Translations under genes and position numbers: made by a program
Shown here: in pieces, positions 1-12,400 of the stretch
How positions within the stretch are numbered: the first letter of the stretch is position 1
Layout: the number at the start of each line of letters is the position of its first letter
Source of the DNA: Nematostella vectensis
Lineage: Eukaryota > Cnidaria > Anthozoa > Actiniaria > Edwardsiidae
DNA length: 60,000 bases
Direction of reading: 5' to 3'
NCBI RefSeq assembly: GCF_932526225.1
Contig: NC_064039.1
Coordinates: forward strand, 10,808,139 to 10,868,138
The notes under the pieces: generated by a model
Seen by the model: the letters and a program-made list of their open reading frames with translations, nothing else
What the model was told of the DNA's origin: nothing
The model's database searches: none

Positions 1-1034
1 GGTCTCGGAATGGACTAAGAGTTTCACTCAGTCGTTCCTAAGGGCTATTTAGAAGAAATCTGGGAGAAACGGTGGCTTCTTGTCTCTTTTTTTACGAATC
101 CTCATCTTCAAACGAGGTAAAGCGTAGTATTTTGTCTGTGTATTTAGTGGCATAAGCCTTCTCCATCTGCTCGTTTTGACCAAAATCGGTTATAATCGGT
201 TGGACCTGGAGCCAGTGCTCGCCATCATATTGACATACACGGAGGCGTGAGCAGGCAAACAGGCGACTTAAGATTACTTATCCTATCCCACGCAATACCC
301 AGCGAGGCCAACCACTGTCTAGTTGGTGACTAATTCCACCAACTCAAATAATATACGCCAAATATTTTTTTAAAGAAAGTTTGTCAGAATCGAGCTCTTT
401 GGTATACCAAGCGCTACTCTTGCGAGAGTGTTAGTATGAAAACATGATGGCAGGAAGATTAAAAAGTTATTTGTATTATTTTAACAATGGCGCCTTACTC
501 TACTTAACACTTCAAAATATATTGGACCGAGTTTTCAGTAATCAGCATTGACGATGACGGCATTTTTACCATGAGCTACCGCAGGCAACACTTTCCAACG
601 ATTTTAAACTGTGATGTTAGCTGAGAGAAATTACTGCAATTAGTTCCACCTAAAACCACAGATTGACCGGAATAACACCGTAGATGGAATACTTCCGAGA
701 CGCACCAGGATCCAACAACGTGGAACGCGTAATAGTCGCACAAGCTAAGAGTTCATTTTTCATACAAGAAATAAATTAATAAAAAAGGTTTTTACATGAC
801 GAATTTTAGAGTTGGCTCGTTATTTGCAGTTGCAAAATAAGGTAGAAGTCTCACATAACTGACGTATTCGCGTTCCGAGCCACAGAAATGTACAACCCCT
901 GGGAGTTCGAGTCAGCAGTGTCACATAGAATATTGTTTTTTAAAAACAACTCGTTTGGCATCTTCCCAGGGTTTGTATAGTGAGGCATGTATTTATATCT
1001 AATCAACTCGCCTCAAGTCATTGATAATTGCCCA

Positions 1035-1400
1035 TCATACAGTAAGCAATTCTAGGTGCTGTAGAGACTAATGGAAATATTGTTATTTTGCTCTCTGACA
1101 TCTGGACATTGACGACCTAGTTTAAAGCGATCTTTTCTAGATATATAAACTAATGAAAATATTGCTAGTGAACACGTCCTACATCCTGGTCATTGAAGAC
1201 ATGTTGTACAGCGATCAGCAATTCTAGGTATATAAAATGAGTGGATATATCTCTAATTAATTCCAGCCATCTTGCCACGGACGACACAGTTTGAAGCGAT
1301 CTGTTCTATGTATATAAACTATTGAAATGGCTGGTTAACTCTTTTTACATGGCCATCGATAACCTGGTTTACAGCGATTAGCAATTCTCTTCCTCGTAAG
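1035..1400. repeat. Diverged ~85-bp tandem repeat
   Basis: A block containing AGCGAT, then TTCTAG, then a TATATAAA-like string recurs near 1049, 1134, 1223, 1306 and partly 1380, so the period is 83-89 bp. Copies are clearly diverged from each other. The repeated TATATAAA strings resemble TATA boxes, but no gene follows any of them. I read the block as an old minisatellite. Confidence 0.6.
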
Positions 1401-2232
1401 CTAATAATGGATTTGGCACCAAGTAACGTATTGCCGTAAACGGTAGGGCGGAGCATCAAATGCCGAAGCGCCTAGTGTCTAATCGTCAAAATGGCGGTAA
1501 CAGATAAACCCAGTGTTCAGTCATTATACTAATGGGTGACGTTGATGCGTTATGCACCGTAATGCAAAAGGACAAATGGAAATCCGATAAAAAGTATTTT
1601 TTTTTACGAGGCATTCCACTTACGGTATGGAATCACCGTTTGCGTATTTTCTCCCTCCATTAAGTGTAAGCAAAATATCAGATAGCGCGCAAAACATACA
1701 CTTGACGTGTAAATTATTTTAACACGAAAATTTGATGAGTGTTAATTCCTCTACATAAAATATTTCAAATAAAATAACGCGTTCCTAAAATGCTTTTGCT
1801 TACGATCGGTATGTTTTTTGTGGCCAATCAACATGCACGATGCATCATGGCCTAGACAGCCAATCAACGTACGCGACAGAAGTACCTTCCTTGAAAACGA
1901 CAGATAATCGAGTACAATAAACTAAATATTTTAGAAAGTGATATTGGAAGGGGTTTCACCATAGTAACTGTTGTCACGTGATAACGCGGAAAACAAACGT
2001 TAATAACACGTGCTGTCTCGCTTAGATCACAGGGTTAATCGCGCACGCGCGGAGTACAAACGATTACACTAAAAGGCCTCGTGAGCATTCAAAATGCCGT
2101 CAAAGTTGCTTGATTGACAGATTGATGAGCATCGAGTTGGCAAACAATAACGTCTTATATTTTGTTTCAGTAATCTAGAATGCCTTCTGACACAATGTAC
2201 GCACTGGATGCTGGGAATTTAGTGCAGCAATC

Positions 2233-2319
2233 AAGGTACCTACCGTTTTATATGACATTATATATTGTCCTGACCCTAACCCTAGACAATATATAGTATC
2301 ATATATAACGTACCTAGGG
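2233..2319. mobile_element. Short palindromic (MITE-like) element
   Basis: Two arms of about 35 bp (2233-2269 and 2286-2319) are imperfect reverse complements, rich in TATATATTGTC-type sequence. They enclose a 16-bp loop with two CCCTAA-like telomere-type words. The structure is a near-perfect hairpin. No clear target duplication is visible, so it is MITE-like rather than a defined family. Confidence 0.5.
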
Positions 2320-2901
2320 TAATCAATCAAATGACCGCTGACAGGTCTCACAGTAAAAACCTTGAGAGCATGTAATATATTTTTCTAGGAAAATTCTGCT
2401 GATAAGGACTAATTTCCAAGAAGTAAGATCTTTTTTCTGTTTTTTTTTTTTATTTTTTTTCAGACAACTATAACCCAAAAAATAATAATAAAATATAATA
2501 ATAAAAAATGTATGTATTCAAACTATCGGTATTTAACATTATTAGTGGGCTCAATGCCATTAAATTGCGGGGAAAAAACAAAATAAAGAGATAATCTGTC
2601 TGCTATTTTTTAATAATCTGTCCATGTTTTGCCATACGGGAAGACTAAAAGACTGTTATTCGGCAAATAAAAAAAGGTATCAGGGTATTAAGAACACGAT
2701 ACTTTACACAAATTACCTATCGCTGGGAATTAACTAATCTAAAATGGGCGGAATTTTAAATTGAAAACTTGTATTGGAGCTGCGAGATAAGAGATCAAAA
2801 TTCAATTTGAAATTCGATATGGAGTCTTTTAATTTCGGGCTACTCTAATACTACATTACGCCATGCTATTTTTGGAGCTTGTTACGTACAGCAATAGAGT
2901 A

Positions 2902-3044
2902 AGGCTAAGTTCAAACGTCGTATTATCCATGAGCCGTATTCAATGCAAATGCATGCAAATGAATCAAGTCGATTGTTTCATCTTCATTTGCATGCATTTG
3001 AATTGAATACGGCTCATGGATAATACGGCGTTTAAAATTAGCCT
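2902..3044. mobile_element. MITE with ~55-bp inverted arms
   Basis: The left arm starts with AGGCTAAGTTCAAACGTCG and the right arm is its imperfect reverse complement, ending in TTAGCC at 3043. The arms cover almost the whole 143 bp. A TA lies next to each end, as expected for Tc1/mariner-type MITEs. The arms contain ATGCAAAT octamers at 2943-2950 and 2953-2960, and an inverted one at 2986-2993. Confidence 0.65.
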
Positions 3045-4254
3045 AAAATATATTAATGTACAGCACCCGTAGTACAAATTTCAATGTTTTCCTAGATTCA
3101 GCCAATCAGTAGCCTTTCCGTATACGAGCTAACTGAAATCATGATAAGATTAAAAAAATCAGCAAACCGAATTTCACTCTTTTTATTTAATTTGCGAAAC
3201 GGATATGGAAATATCAAGCTGCTGTCTTTTCCAAGGCTCAAAGCCTGTCGTACGATCATTAACAGAAAAACTAATTACTGACTAGAAGTAGAAGTAACGA
3301 AGTGCTTCGGCTAATTCATACGTTCTGTCAGTGTATAGAGGGGCCGTTCCATTAGCGAGGATACAGTTAGAAAACGCTTTTTTGTACTGCGAGATAAGAG
3401 TTTAAAGGGGATCATTTATGAGTTTTCCGTGGGCCACGGTAAACTAAAAAAAACCTCCACCAGAGCAAAGAAGGAAGATAGACTTAAAAAGCCCTTGTCA
3501 GCCACGCCTTTGTTATTGTTTTTAATATTGGAAGGCGCATAATCTGATAAAATCTCGAAGAATCATCTAAAAACAAAGTTTGATGCTTTATTTACCAAAT
3601 TCAATCGAAAATATCGCAAGAGACCTGCCTTTGCAAACGGATGCTTTCTTTTTAAGCTTGGTACTTTGTTGGAACGACAAATGGCGGCTTACAGAGGCTG
3701 TTTAAGAATCTAAGTTAAGACTTTATAGTTCTCTAGGTCATCCGCTTTATATATTAAAATAATTTTAGCAAAAGTTTTAGTACTTTGTATGGCATAATGA
3801 AAAATTAAAAAAATAATGCATAAACTATGCGCAAATGATGCCCATTCAAAAAGTAGTTCCTCTAATGACCAACGCTCCCGAAAGTAAAGGTATAATTATT
3901 ATCTTTGCTTGCTTTTTTCTTCTTTTGACTCTAGTTTTAGTCGAAAACAGTTCTAATCAAAGTAATCAATTTCTGGTTATATTTGAAAGACAGCTGTTGA
4001 CATCTGTTATATGATGACGTCATTTAGGAGCCACAAAACACTTCAGACTAAAAACACTTTCACTCAAGACAAATAAAGCCACATACATGACAAGTTTCAT
4101 GAAGGCTCCTCCCCCGAGACACGCGGTCTACTTCAAAGATCGACTAAATAATTGAATAGATGAACAAGTGGAAGTAATTGGTCTACACCCTTTATTAGTT
4201 ATTTGGTCATTTTTCATCTGTGCTAATATGCCAGTAAACCAATGGACTGCAGTC

Positions 4255-4318
4255 CTGTCAATCACAGACAACTTGACCAATAAACTTGAGCCTTGTCAAT
4301 CACATGACCTGTCAATCA
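4255..4318. promoter_or_regulatory. Cluster of three TGTCAATCA motifs
   Basis: CTGTCAATCA occurs at 4255-4264 and 4309-4318, and TTGTCAATCA at 4293-4302. The reverse complement, TGATTGACAG, is the known composite site for TALE homeodomain (Pbx with Meis/Prep) dimers. Another exact TGATTGACAG lies at 2111-2120. Three near-identical decamers in 64 bp are unlikely by chance. A role as an enhancer for the downstream GPCR gene is inference. Confidence 0.4.
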
Positions 4319-5350
4319 AAGCCATCTTGTGTTTGAACTGGGCTTCTGAATTGTCGATAAAGTCAAGTAAAGGTCGATTTTAGGTTTAGAGTACGGCTTA
4401 GGAGCAGGTTGTTCGATACATTTTAACCCATAAATCTGCAAAAAATTGGCTAAGACGAAAATCAAGTGATTTATCGCAAATTCAGCTAAAGCAATATTTT
4501 AGTGCTTGCAAACGGACGGATGCAAACAGCTTTACCTCTTTGGGAAGCTACACATTTTTCAGGTATTTCAGTTTATGCACTAAATAATGCAATTCAAAGT
4601 ATTGTTCTTTGATTTAGATGTTATACTTTTGGTTTAATGGATAGGTAAAAAAAAAGAGAAACATGCGTGTAGACAGATGGCAAATGTGGGAAATCACATC
4701 GCCTTTTATATCACTTCTCCTGCTAGGACAAAGTTTAAGCTCCCAGTAAGCAACGAGCAGTTACGAGGCCTAGTGAAGTAAGCAATGGTGTAGTCTAGTA
4801 AGCAATGGTGAGCAATGCATCTCCAAGAGGCATCATAAAAAAAGAAAATCTTCGGGTTTGTTTAAAACTTATCTATACGACTTTGCCAAGCTCAGTACAA
4901 ACGCTGGATGGAATTTGCATCGATATACTTAGAAATGTTACAAAAACTGTCAAAAGCGGAACAGAGGTTTTCAAGTTGACTGTTGTTGTGACGTTAAGCC
5001 GGTAATACATTTTGCTGTTTGCGCAATTTTGAATGTTGTGTCCTTTTTGTTTGCAACCGTAACAAAAGACTTTGCTCTTAGTTTAAGAAAAAATGTTCTT
5101 TGAACGTACCGGCTTTAGTATGAATATTACCTACCCACTGTACGACCTCTAAATGTCTTTTGTTAGTTTTAGCATAATAACTATGGTTTTGTTGTGTACA
5201 GTTTCTTGTATAATAGAGAGGTGTTTAGCAGTATACGAGTGCACTAATGTGACGGACTTGTGCTAGATCGTAAAACATGATATAAAACATCGACATAATT
5301 TTTTCATTTTGTGCGCAATTAATTCTAACATCGCGGGGGAGTGGTTGTTT

Positions 5351-5440
5351 TGATTGGCTACAGTGTTCAAAATGCGACCAACTTCTTTTGCTGCCATAGC
5401 GGGCACGCGCCGAAAAGCATGATGGGTCTTAATATAAAAC
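5351..5440 (+). promoter_or_regulatory. CCAAT/TATA promoter, probably of the GPCR gene
   Basis: GATTGGCTA, an inverted CCAAT box, starts at 5351, and TATAAAAC follows at 5433-5440. A start site near 5463 would be expected. Downstream lies a stretch without a coding frame that ends in a perfect AAAG/GTAAGTG splice donor at 5659/5660. This fits the promoter plus untranslated first exon of a plus-strand gene. The next plus-strand coding exon is the GPCR start at 9437. Confidence 0.45.
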
Positions 5441-5462
5441 CCCAATACGCGGTGGTGGGGAC

Positions 5463-5659
5463 AATTTCACGACTTCCCTTTTAACAAGATACGATTTTAT
5501 TTTGTTTTCAGAATCTCTACACAATTCAGTTAGATCGCCAGTGCGGTCGAGCGCACAAGAGTGGAACCCACTGGAACACTAATCATAAGAACTGACTTGA
5601 TCGAACAATCAAGAGTTTATCAGAAGAGTAGAAAGGTCCTTGAGACTTCTTTAGAAAGG
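5463..5659 (+). other. Probable 5' untranslated exon
   Basis: The stretch is stop-rich in all plus frames but ends in a consensus donor (AAAG then GTAAGTG at 5660). An acceptor-like TTTTGTTTTCAG ends at 5512, so an alternative form of the exon is 5513-5659. Linking it to the GPCR coding exons, 3.8 kb downstream, rests on order and strand alone. RNA reads spanning 5659 to 9437 would settle it. Confidence 0.4.
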
Positions 5660-6105
5660 TAAGTGATATCCATTACTAGCACATTGATAACCCCGTGCGC
5701 AAATGCTCTTCTTTATCAGCTCATGTGAATTCCTCGACATTTATTACTTAGAAGAATCCAATACTTTCTGCAATGCCCTTTATTAGTTGTACATTAATTT
5801 TTGTACCCCTCGTTTGTTATTAGTTACACTTCATCATTTGAAAGTTGACTCTGGGAAGAACGATAAATCTCTTGCTCATTATTTCTCTGAAGTTCTAGAG
5901 AGACTCTAGAGTACGTTTTAACCATCCTCGAACTTTATTGGATTTCTTTTTGCCTAACGCTATTTTCCGATTATTGCTTTTCACTTATTTCTACACGACA
6001 TAATACGGCTTCTTTACGTGTCAATGTTCCGATTCCCTTCTATAAATCTCTCCCTATACTGCTTTCTTTTCGTTATGCATATTTTTACACACGACTCCTC
6101 TTTTT

Positions 6106-6470
6106 ATGCTCCTCTCGCAACGCCATCCTCCTACGGCTATTTTATCTCTCCTATACGGTAATATTTTTTCCTTTTATAAGACTATTTTTTCCTCCTATAC
6201 GACTGTTTTCCTCCTATACGGCTATTTTTCCTCCTATACGGCTATTTTATTCCTCCTATACGGCTATTTTATTCCTCCTATATGGCTATTTTTTTTCCTC
6301 CTATACGGCTATTTTTTTTCATCCAATACGGCTATTTTTTCCTCCTTTACAGCTATTTTATTCCTCCTATACGGCTATTTTCGTCCTTATGTGGCTATTT
6401 GTTTCCTCCTATACGGCTATTTTATTCCACGTATGTGGTTGTTTCATTCCATCTATACAGCTACTATCCC
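6106..6470. repeat. Minisatellite, ~22-bp unit
   Basis: The unit TCCTCCTATACGGCTATTTT repeats about 15 times with varying T-run length, so spacing is 19-24 bp. The frames that remain open through it give low-complexity LLYGYF-type peptides. They follow from the repeat and are not a gene. Confidence 0.85.
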
Positions 6471-6841
6471 TTTTATTTAAATTTCTCTTTCTCTCCTTTC
6501 CTTCAGATTTTTCCGCCCAATTACTAGCAACTAATTCAAACTCTAATTACCAACCAAAATAAAACAGATTCCAATCTCAAGTCTTACAGTACTAAAAATC
6601 AGCGGGAGGCTTCCATTGATGTTTAGTCAGAGCAACGGGGGTTTCTTTTACCGTTATCGGCAGGAAAACCTTCGTAATCAACAGTAACATAGCGGCGGAA
6701 GATTCCAAGCTATTACTACGGTATATTTACATTATCTTTCCAAACGCTAAAGCTAGTTATCTCGTCAGTGGAATCCAAATGTTAAACATGACTAAGTCAC
6801 GATGCGCAATTAGCCACCCCCCTCCACCCGCTTTCTATTTA

Positions 6842-6990
6842 CCACCCTAACCCCCCCCCCCCCCCCCCCCCTCTGGGCCCGCTATATGCTACCCTAGCCT
6901 TCCCCTCTGAGCCCGTTATATGCTATCCTAACCCCTCCCCTCAAAGCCCGCTTTGGGTTATCCTAACCCTCCCCCCAAGCCCGCTAGCTA
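6842..6990. repeat. C-rich 34-bp minisatellite with poly-C
   Basis: A GCCCG(C/T)T core recurs at 6877, 6911, 6946 and 6979, separated by TATCCTAACCC-type sequence. This gives four units of 33-35 bp. The first unit is preceded by a run of 21 C (6851-6871). Confidence 0.75.
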
Positions 6991-9468
6991 TCAGTTCGTG
7001 CGTAATTTAGGGCAGGTGGCGTAGATAAAGAGCATGCGGCTGGTGTCTTTTCCATAACGGAGTTTATTGCGCTTTCATTGTCGCAGTGACTGTGGGAGGT
7101 CTGCTAACAAACTCATGCGAAAGGTAAGACACAGCAGTATCATCAACGTCAAGAATTCTTTAATTAAATTATTAACAAGGAGTCCATTGTGAGAATGAAG
7201 TAATACAAATACGTCAACAACAATCAACAACACGAAAAATAATGTGTAATTTTGTTGAATTGCTAGTGTTATGACTGATACGCTTGAGACTAGAAAACGA
7301 GGAACGAAAAGAAAACATTTAGCACATTCGATGGCTTATAATCAAGTGGAAACCATCTTTCTTGACAACCGCCATCCACATCGCTCTCTAAGCAAGACTT
7401 GCATTATAATGGGCGTGGACAACTGAATGATATTGGTTTTTCAAAAAGCCAAACTATGCCTCGAGGCCGTAGAAAAGAGCATCTCGATTGTTCGGCGATG
7501 TGTTTGTTATAACTCTCTCGTGATGTGAAGGACGTTACTCTATCAATGCTTGACTTATAGTGCTTATAAATCACGCATTTTTTTGTGTTGTATTATCAAC
7601 ATGCACTCGTTTTCGCGCCATTCAATGCTAAACTCCGGCGAGATCAATGTACGCAATATCTAAGGCTGGGATTACAGTACCAAGGATAAGATCAGATCAA
7701 CCCCCGCAAAGAGTGTTTTTTGGATTGTTTGCTCCCTTCTGCCTTTGCACAGACAAGAAATCAGTATTAAATAACACAGGTCAATAATCCAGATTACACA
7801 GTATAGCTTCCTTGCTGCTATCGAATGATAAAGAAACTAACAGGATTTAATTTGCGAGTTTTAATAAGATATATTTTCCCCGGAATATTGACACTAACAA
7901 GAAAGAAATGAAACGGTCAAATTTGAGGAATTTCAAATATAGGGAATTGTAGAGTAATGCTTTGTTGGAATGAAGCGATAGGGACTTCATTTGCGTGATA
8001 TCTACTTTAAATTAGCTTAAAGAACAAAACATTAAGCATTAGGAAATACTTTAGAGTGAAAAACTCTAATAGGGAATATGATTAATCACTAGTGAAGTCT
8101 GGACTAATGCTAACTGAGTAAAATGCAATATTTCAAAGTCCAGAATGCATCAATCCATTTTACGTAAAACACCACCGCATTATCAGCGTCAAAGAAACGC
8201 CATCCTCGAGGATTCAGCGCTTAGGGTGCCCGCAAAGGCCTCTGGGTCTCAGAGCTTTGGTAAATGCCGACTGCGAGTCGTATGCTAATCCCTGCCAAAA
8301 TAACTATATTTTCCTATTGTCTGGCTATTGAAGCTCGTCTCAGCACACACAAGCTGTATACTAGAAGCGTTTCAAACTATAGCAAAAACAAATTCATTCA
8401 AATCCCCGTTAAATCAAAGTAACCTCCTCTCCTTCTAGAACATATATCATGATCTACCATTATTTTTTATATACACCCCAAAAGCATTATTGTGTATCGG
8501 ATGAAAAAGTTTGGCCGTCGCGGATTCACTTGACACATGAAACTGTCGACATCGTCAACTTTTACATTAGCGTTCGTGAACAACCTTGAAGTACAATATA
8601 GACAATTCTTCTCACAAGAAGGAAAACACGAGAAAAAATTTGAATCAGCCAATCGCACCGTATCCTTGTTAAAGCAGCGCTCTTTTAATCCGTCTGGTTA
8701 CTATACTTTTAACAAGCTTTAATTTTTATTTTTTTTTAAGCTTTAAGTTAACTTTAGTGTGTGTCCACCGTATTTTTTTTTTCTCTCTCAAGTTAGCAGT
8801 CGACGCGTCGAACTTGCTGCTCACAAACGAAAGCTAGCGAGACGTCGTATGACTAAATAATGTCTTCTATGTCATTGTATCTAGGGGCATTTGCCTTCTA
8901 GAAGACACCATTTAAAATTGTATGCGTTATCTTGTAGGGAAATCAGTAATATACTGATTGTTTGGGGTATTTAGTAACGCATGTAGGGCATGGAAACGCC
9001 AGCAACAATTCTGCATCAAATTTTCTTTCGGAGAATCGTACATGCTTATGTCATTTTGTTGGCAAAACAGAAAGACAAAGTCTCATCCGTTTTATCCAAT
9101 ATACACTTCAATTTCAAAACCAAATCCTTGTCTTCCAACTCACATAATCATCGTGTCACCGGATGAGATGAGCCCTTAAGCCAATACTAATATTTGAAAT
9201 GAAGGGAATAGATAGCTTATTGTTTTGGTCTCACAATGCAATTATCGACTGTATTTGATGATGACGCCTTTAGATTTTGATTGTTTTACGAATGCAGCGA
9301 GCAAAAGGAACCTTCGGGCTAGAGCATATCATATACCGCTCGAAACTAAATGTATACCTTTAGCGGAGATGAGCAAATTGCATGGATTGAGATAGAAGGT
9401 TGGATCTGATAAAACCACATACATTTTTTTTCTTAGATCGACTTTGAAAGTGTTTAAGACACAGCTTT

Positions 9469-12400
9469 ATGATGACAGAAAATGTGAACTTCAGTGGTGG
9501 CAGCGACAACGGTAAGGATAAAGCTATACTCTACTATAAGATAAGCCATACTCTACTAAACACTCAATGACATTGAGCCCTAAATAACAATCGGATAAAA
9601 AAAATTTAAGTGAAAAAATTTTCAATTTCGAACTCACGCCTTATTACCTTTCAACGAAATGATGCACATAAGGTAGACAAATTCCGCACTAAAAAATCCG
9701 TAAAATCAAGTGGTTAGGGAGGATAAAGAATGGCCATGACGAAGGTCATTGCTTGAAGTTAAGAGACCATGGGTCGAAAAACTAAGAGTACGCAAAAAAA
9801 AGGAAATACAAGTTGACAATGGGAAGTGAAGAGAGATGAGGTTAGCTGAATTAAAAAAGGGGTAGGATAAGTAGATCGAAATGATGATGACATGAGTGGA
9901 GAAAAGGGAAATGAAGTTGAAGTTAAAAGGAAATTAAGTTATGAGTCTTTGCCAGCCGCCGTTTTGTCATTCTAGCAATTTACCAATTGTGAGAGATTCC
10001 CACCGGCTGATATAGGGAAGTATCATAGTACATTCGATTCAATGTGAGAAATAAAGTACAAAATTTTCATTGACTGGGTTGGGATTTCTCCATATAAATT
10101 CCAATATTGATTAACGAAAACATTTGACAAAGAAGTGGCTAACTGTGGTAATTTCAACGACCCAACTATTATGACTACCACAACTTGTCAGAAAAGACTA
10201 AAAATGACCTCATGGCAGTGCTTGCTGGGAGGGTTCAGCTTTTACACAAAGGTTTACTTCAGCTCGAGCTCGACCCATGTCCCCCTCGCTTCGAAAATCG
10301 TTATGTGTTTCGATACAAGGCAACCAATTGATCAATTCCGGCTGCCCAATAGGCCATTATTGCTTACCGTAATCAAGGCATATACACCAAATGCAATAAA
10401 GCAATGCGCATCAGTTAGTAGAGGAAGACTTCTGACAGCTAAAGCATTTCTTAAATATGGCTTTTGAAACACTTTTACAGGCGAGAAGGAATGATCATTT
10501 ATCATCTAAAATGACGCGGCAAGCCAGCTTAACACAGTTAACGTGACCAAATGACCAAATAGTACGCCTAGCTCTCAAAAGACTAGATTAATATTACGTG
10601 AAACCGTTTATCTCAGTGATTTACCACTGGCTGTCACATCATGAATAAGCCACTCTTACAAGCTTGACAAAAAAACACATTAAGGCGTGGATCTGTTATC
10701 GGAATATTTACAAATTGTTTTTTTTGACACGCAAATACGGAGATAAAAACAGAGACAAATAACAAATCACGAACAGGGCAATCGAGATATATCGTGTCTT
10801 CACATTGTTTCGTGTATAAAATGATAGTCTTTTGATCAGTCGAAGGCTTTTTAGTTTACTTGCGCCCCGCGAAAAACATGGCAAATTTCAGTAGCCCCGG
10901 GACTTATACTTTTCAAAGGCCCTCTTTTGGGGGGGGGGGGGGGGGGGGGGGGCTTATATTCGGGGGGGAGGGCTTATATTTGGGGGGCTTATTATTGGAG
11001 GGATTTTTGCGTCTGTATGAAACATTGACCATGGCCTATGGGCATTAAATATTACTGTGTTTATGGCCCGGTTTTTTAGTAAAAAAGTTTTTCAAACACA
11101 ACAGACTTAACACCTTACATGATCGACTTCCGGCATGCCGTGGCCGCATGCCGTAACAGTTTTACTACAGGGAAAAAAAATGGAGGTATCCATTCCCAGA
11201 AATAAGGGACATTAGCCAGCGGTTTCTCTGGGCTCACATTTTGCTAGGCCCGCGAGGAATAACAGCGGTATCACAAATAAAAACGAGATTCCGGCCAGCA
11301 CAGGGGCTTCCCTTTTGTTGTTACACTAGAAGTTTTTAATCAGGTTGACTAAAATTCCAAATAAAAGTAGTATTAGCGGTATTTAAACGTGCAAGGGGCA
11401 TCTCTGATTTGATACGTCCAATGATAATGGAAGTGCGGCAGTCTTGCTGAGGTTGGAAAACATATATGCGCAAATTTAAAAAAAATGTATTTTAGAAAGG
11501 CTTTATGGTTCCCCTGTGTCTATCCCAGAAAGCCGTGGAAATGGAGAACCGACGAACGGAGAGAAGTTGTTCTTGCGGAGCGCACCGTTTTCCTTGCTTC
11601 AGTCTGTATCTTAAAGACAACAATAATGGTTCCTGAACTAGGCATAACTACATCAAATGTTATTTCTTCGGGAACAAGATTGAAAGGCGCTACTGCCTAT
11701 TTTATTGGCCAATTTGATGGAAGGATAGTCGATTTACCAATTTCGAGTCCTGCACCTGTGATGCGGCGAACAGTTCTACCTTTTAAACGACTACTTTTAT
11801 GCCCGATTTCAATGAAATTACAGAGAATGTATGGAGGATTGTACGCTCTCAAGCGAACAAAAGTGCAATGTCCAAGGAACAATTATAGGGCTTTCTCTGG
11901 CATCGTTTGAACGGAAAGTGTATCACTCGAATGGCAAGGTTTTTTTTTCGAGTCCTGCATCGTGAGCCCAAAATCTCTGAAACGAGAAAATTTGATAAAT
12001 TGTGATGTTTAAAGGATCACAGCCACAGAGAAATCGGAAGGAATTCCATGATATTACCAAAACCAAACACAGAAAAATAATAGTCCGCGTTGCCTCCTTT
12101 GGAAACCCGTCTCAAATCTCAAAACAATGGTGAGTTGTATCTGTCTTACCTTGTCATCTGTTATCCCGGTAGGGACTGAGGGGAGCCTCGAGATGCCCCA
12201 CGTGATCCAGGCGGTCATGACGACAGCCTATGCGCTGTCATTCGTGGTAGGTCTCCTTGGCAACGGACTGGGTCTCTTCATTATCTTCAAACGGTCCAGC
12301 AAGGGAAACGCGAGCACGAACGTACTCATAGGTAAGCTGCGGGAGATCTTGGGATTTCTTCCATTAGAAACAGGTAGCTGCCGGTATCTCTCTATTCCAA

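Larger units (their letters stand above)
1..5350. other. Non-coding upstream region
   Basis: I find no convincing gene here. The open frames are short and have neither family resemblance nor coherent splice sites. The stretch contains diverged 85-bp tandem repeats near 1.0-1.4 kb, two palindromic elements (2233-2319 and 2902-3044), a small CpG-rich patch near 1960-2060 with two CACGTG boxes (1975-1980 and 2007-2012), and a cluster of TGTCAATCA motifs at 4255-4318. The last two could be distal regulatory DNA for the GPCR gene downstream, which is inference from position only. Confidence 0.6.
5660..9436 (+). other. Presumed first intron of the GPCR gene
   Basis: No coding exon is recognised. 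The stretch holds two minisatellites (6106-6470 and 6842-6990), the latter with a run of 21 C at 6851-6871. A possible 36-bp micro-exon lies between an acceptor-like GTCGCAG and a donor GCGAAAG/GTAAGA around 7087-7122; it is too short to support. The remainder is AT-rich sequence without visible structure. Confidence 0.5.

Noticed and set aside
2266-2295. Telomere-like CCCTAACCCTAG
   Set aside because: Only two units, in the loop of a hairpin element; not an interstitial telomere.
6106-6527. 124- and 81-codon frames (FLLYGYF repeats)
   Set aside because: They follow from the 22-bp repeat; no promoter or splice pattern supports them.
10135-10467. 110-codon plus-strand frame
   Set aside because: It begins with a non-ATG codon and has no recognisable motif; it lies in the presumed GPCR intron.
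11485-11910. 141-codon plus-strand frame upstream of the GPCR exon
   Set aside because: Long for chance, but I recognise no family, there are no splice sites that connect it to the receptor, and it lies in what must be an intron of that gene. Left unannotated.
12127-12172. Upstream ATG extending the GPCR second coding exon
   Set aside because: The bases before 12173 form a good acceptor (TTATCCCGGTAG), and splicing from 9511 gives a better N-terminus.
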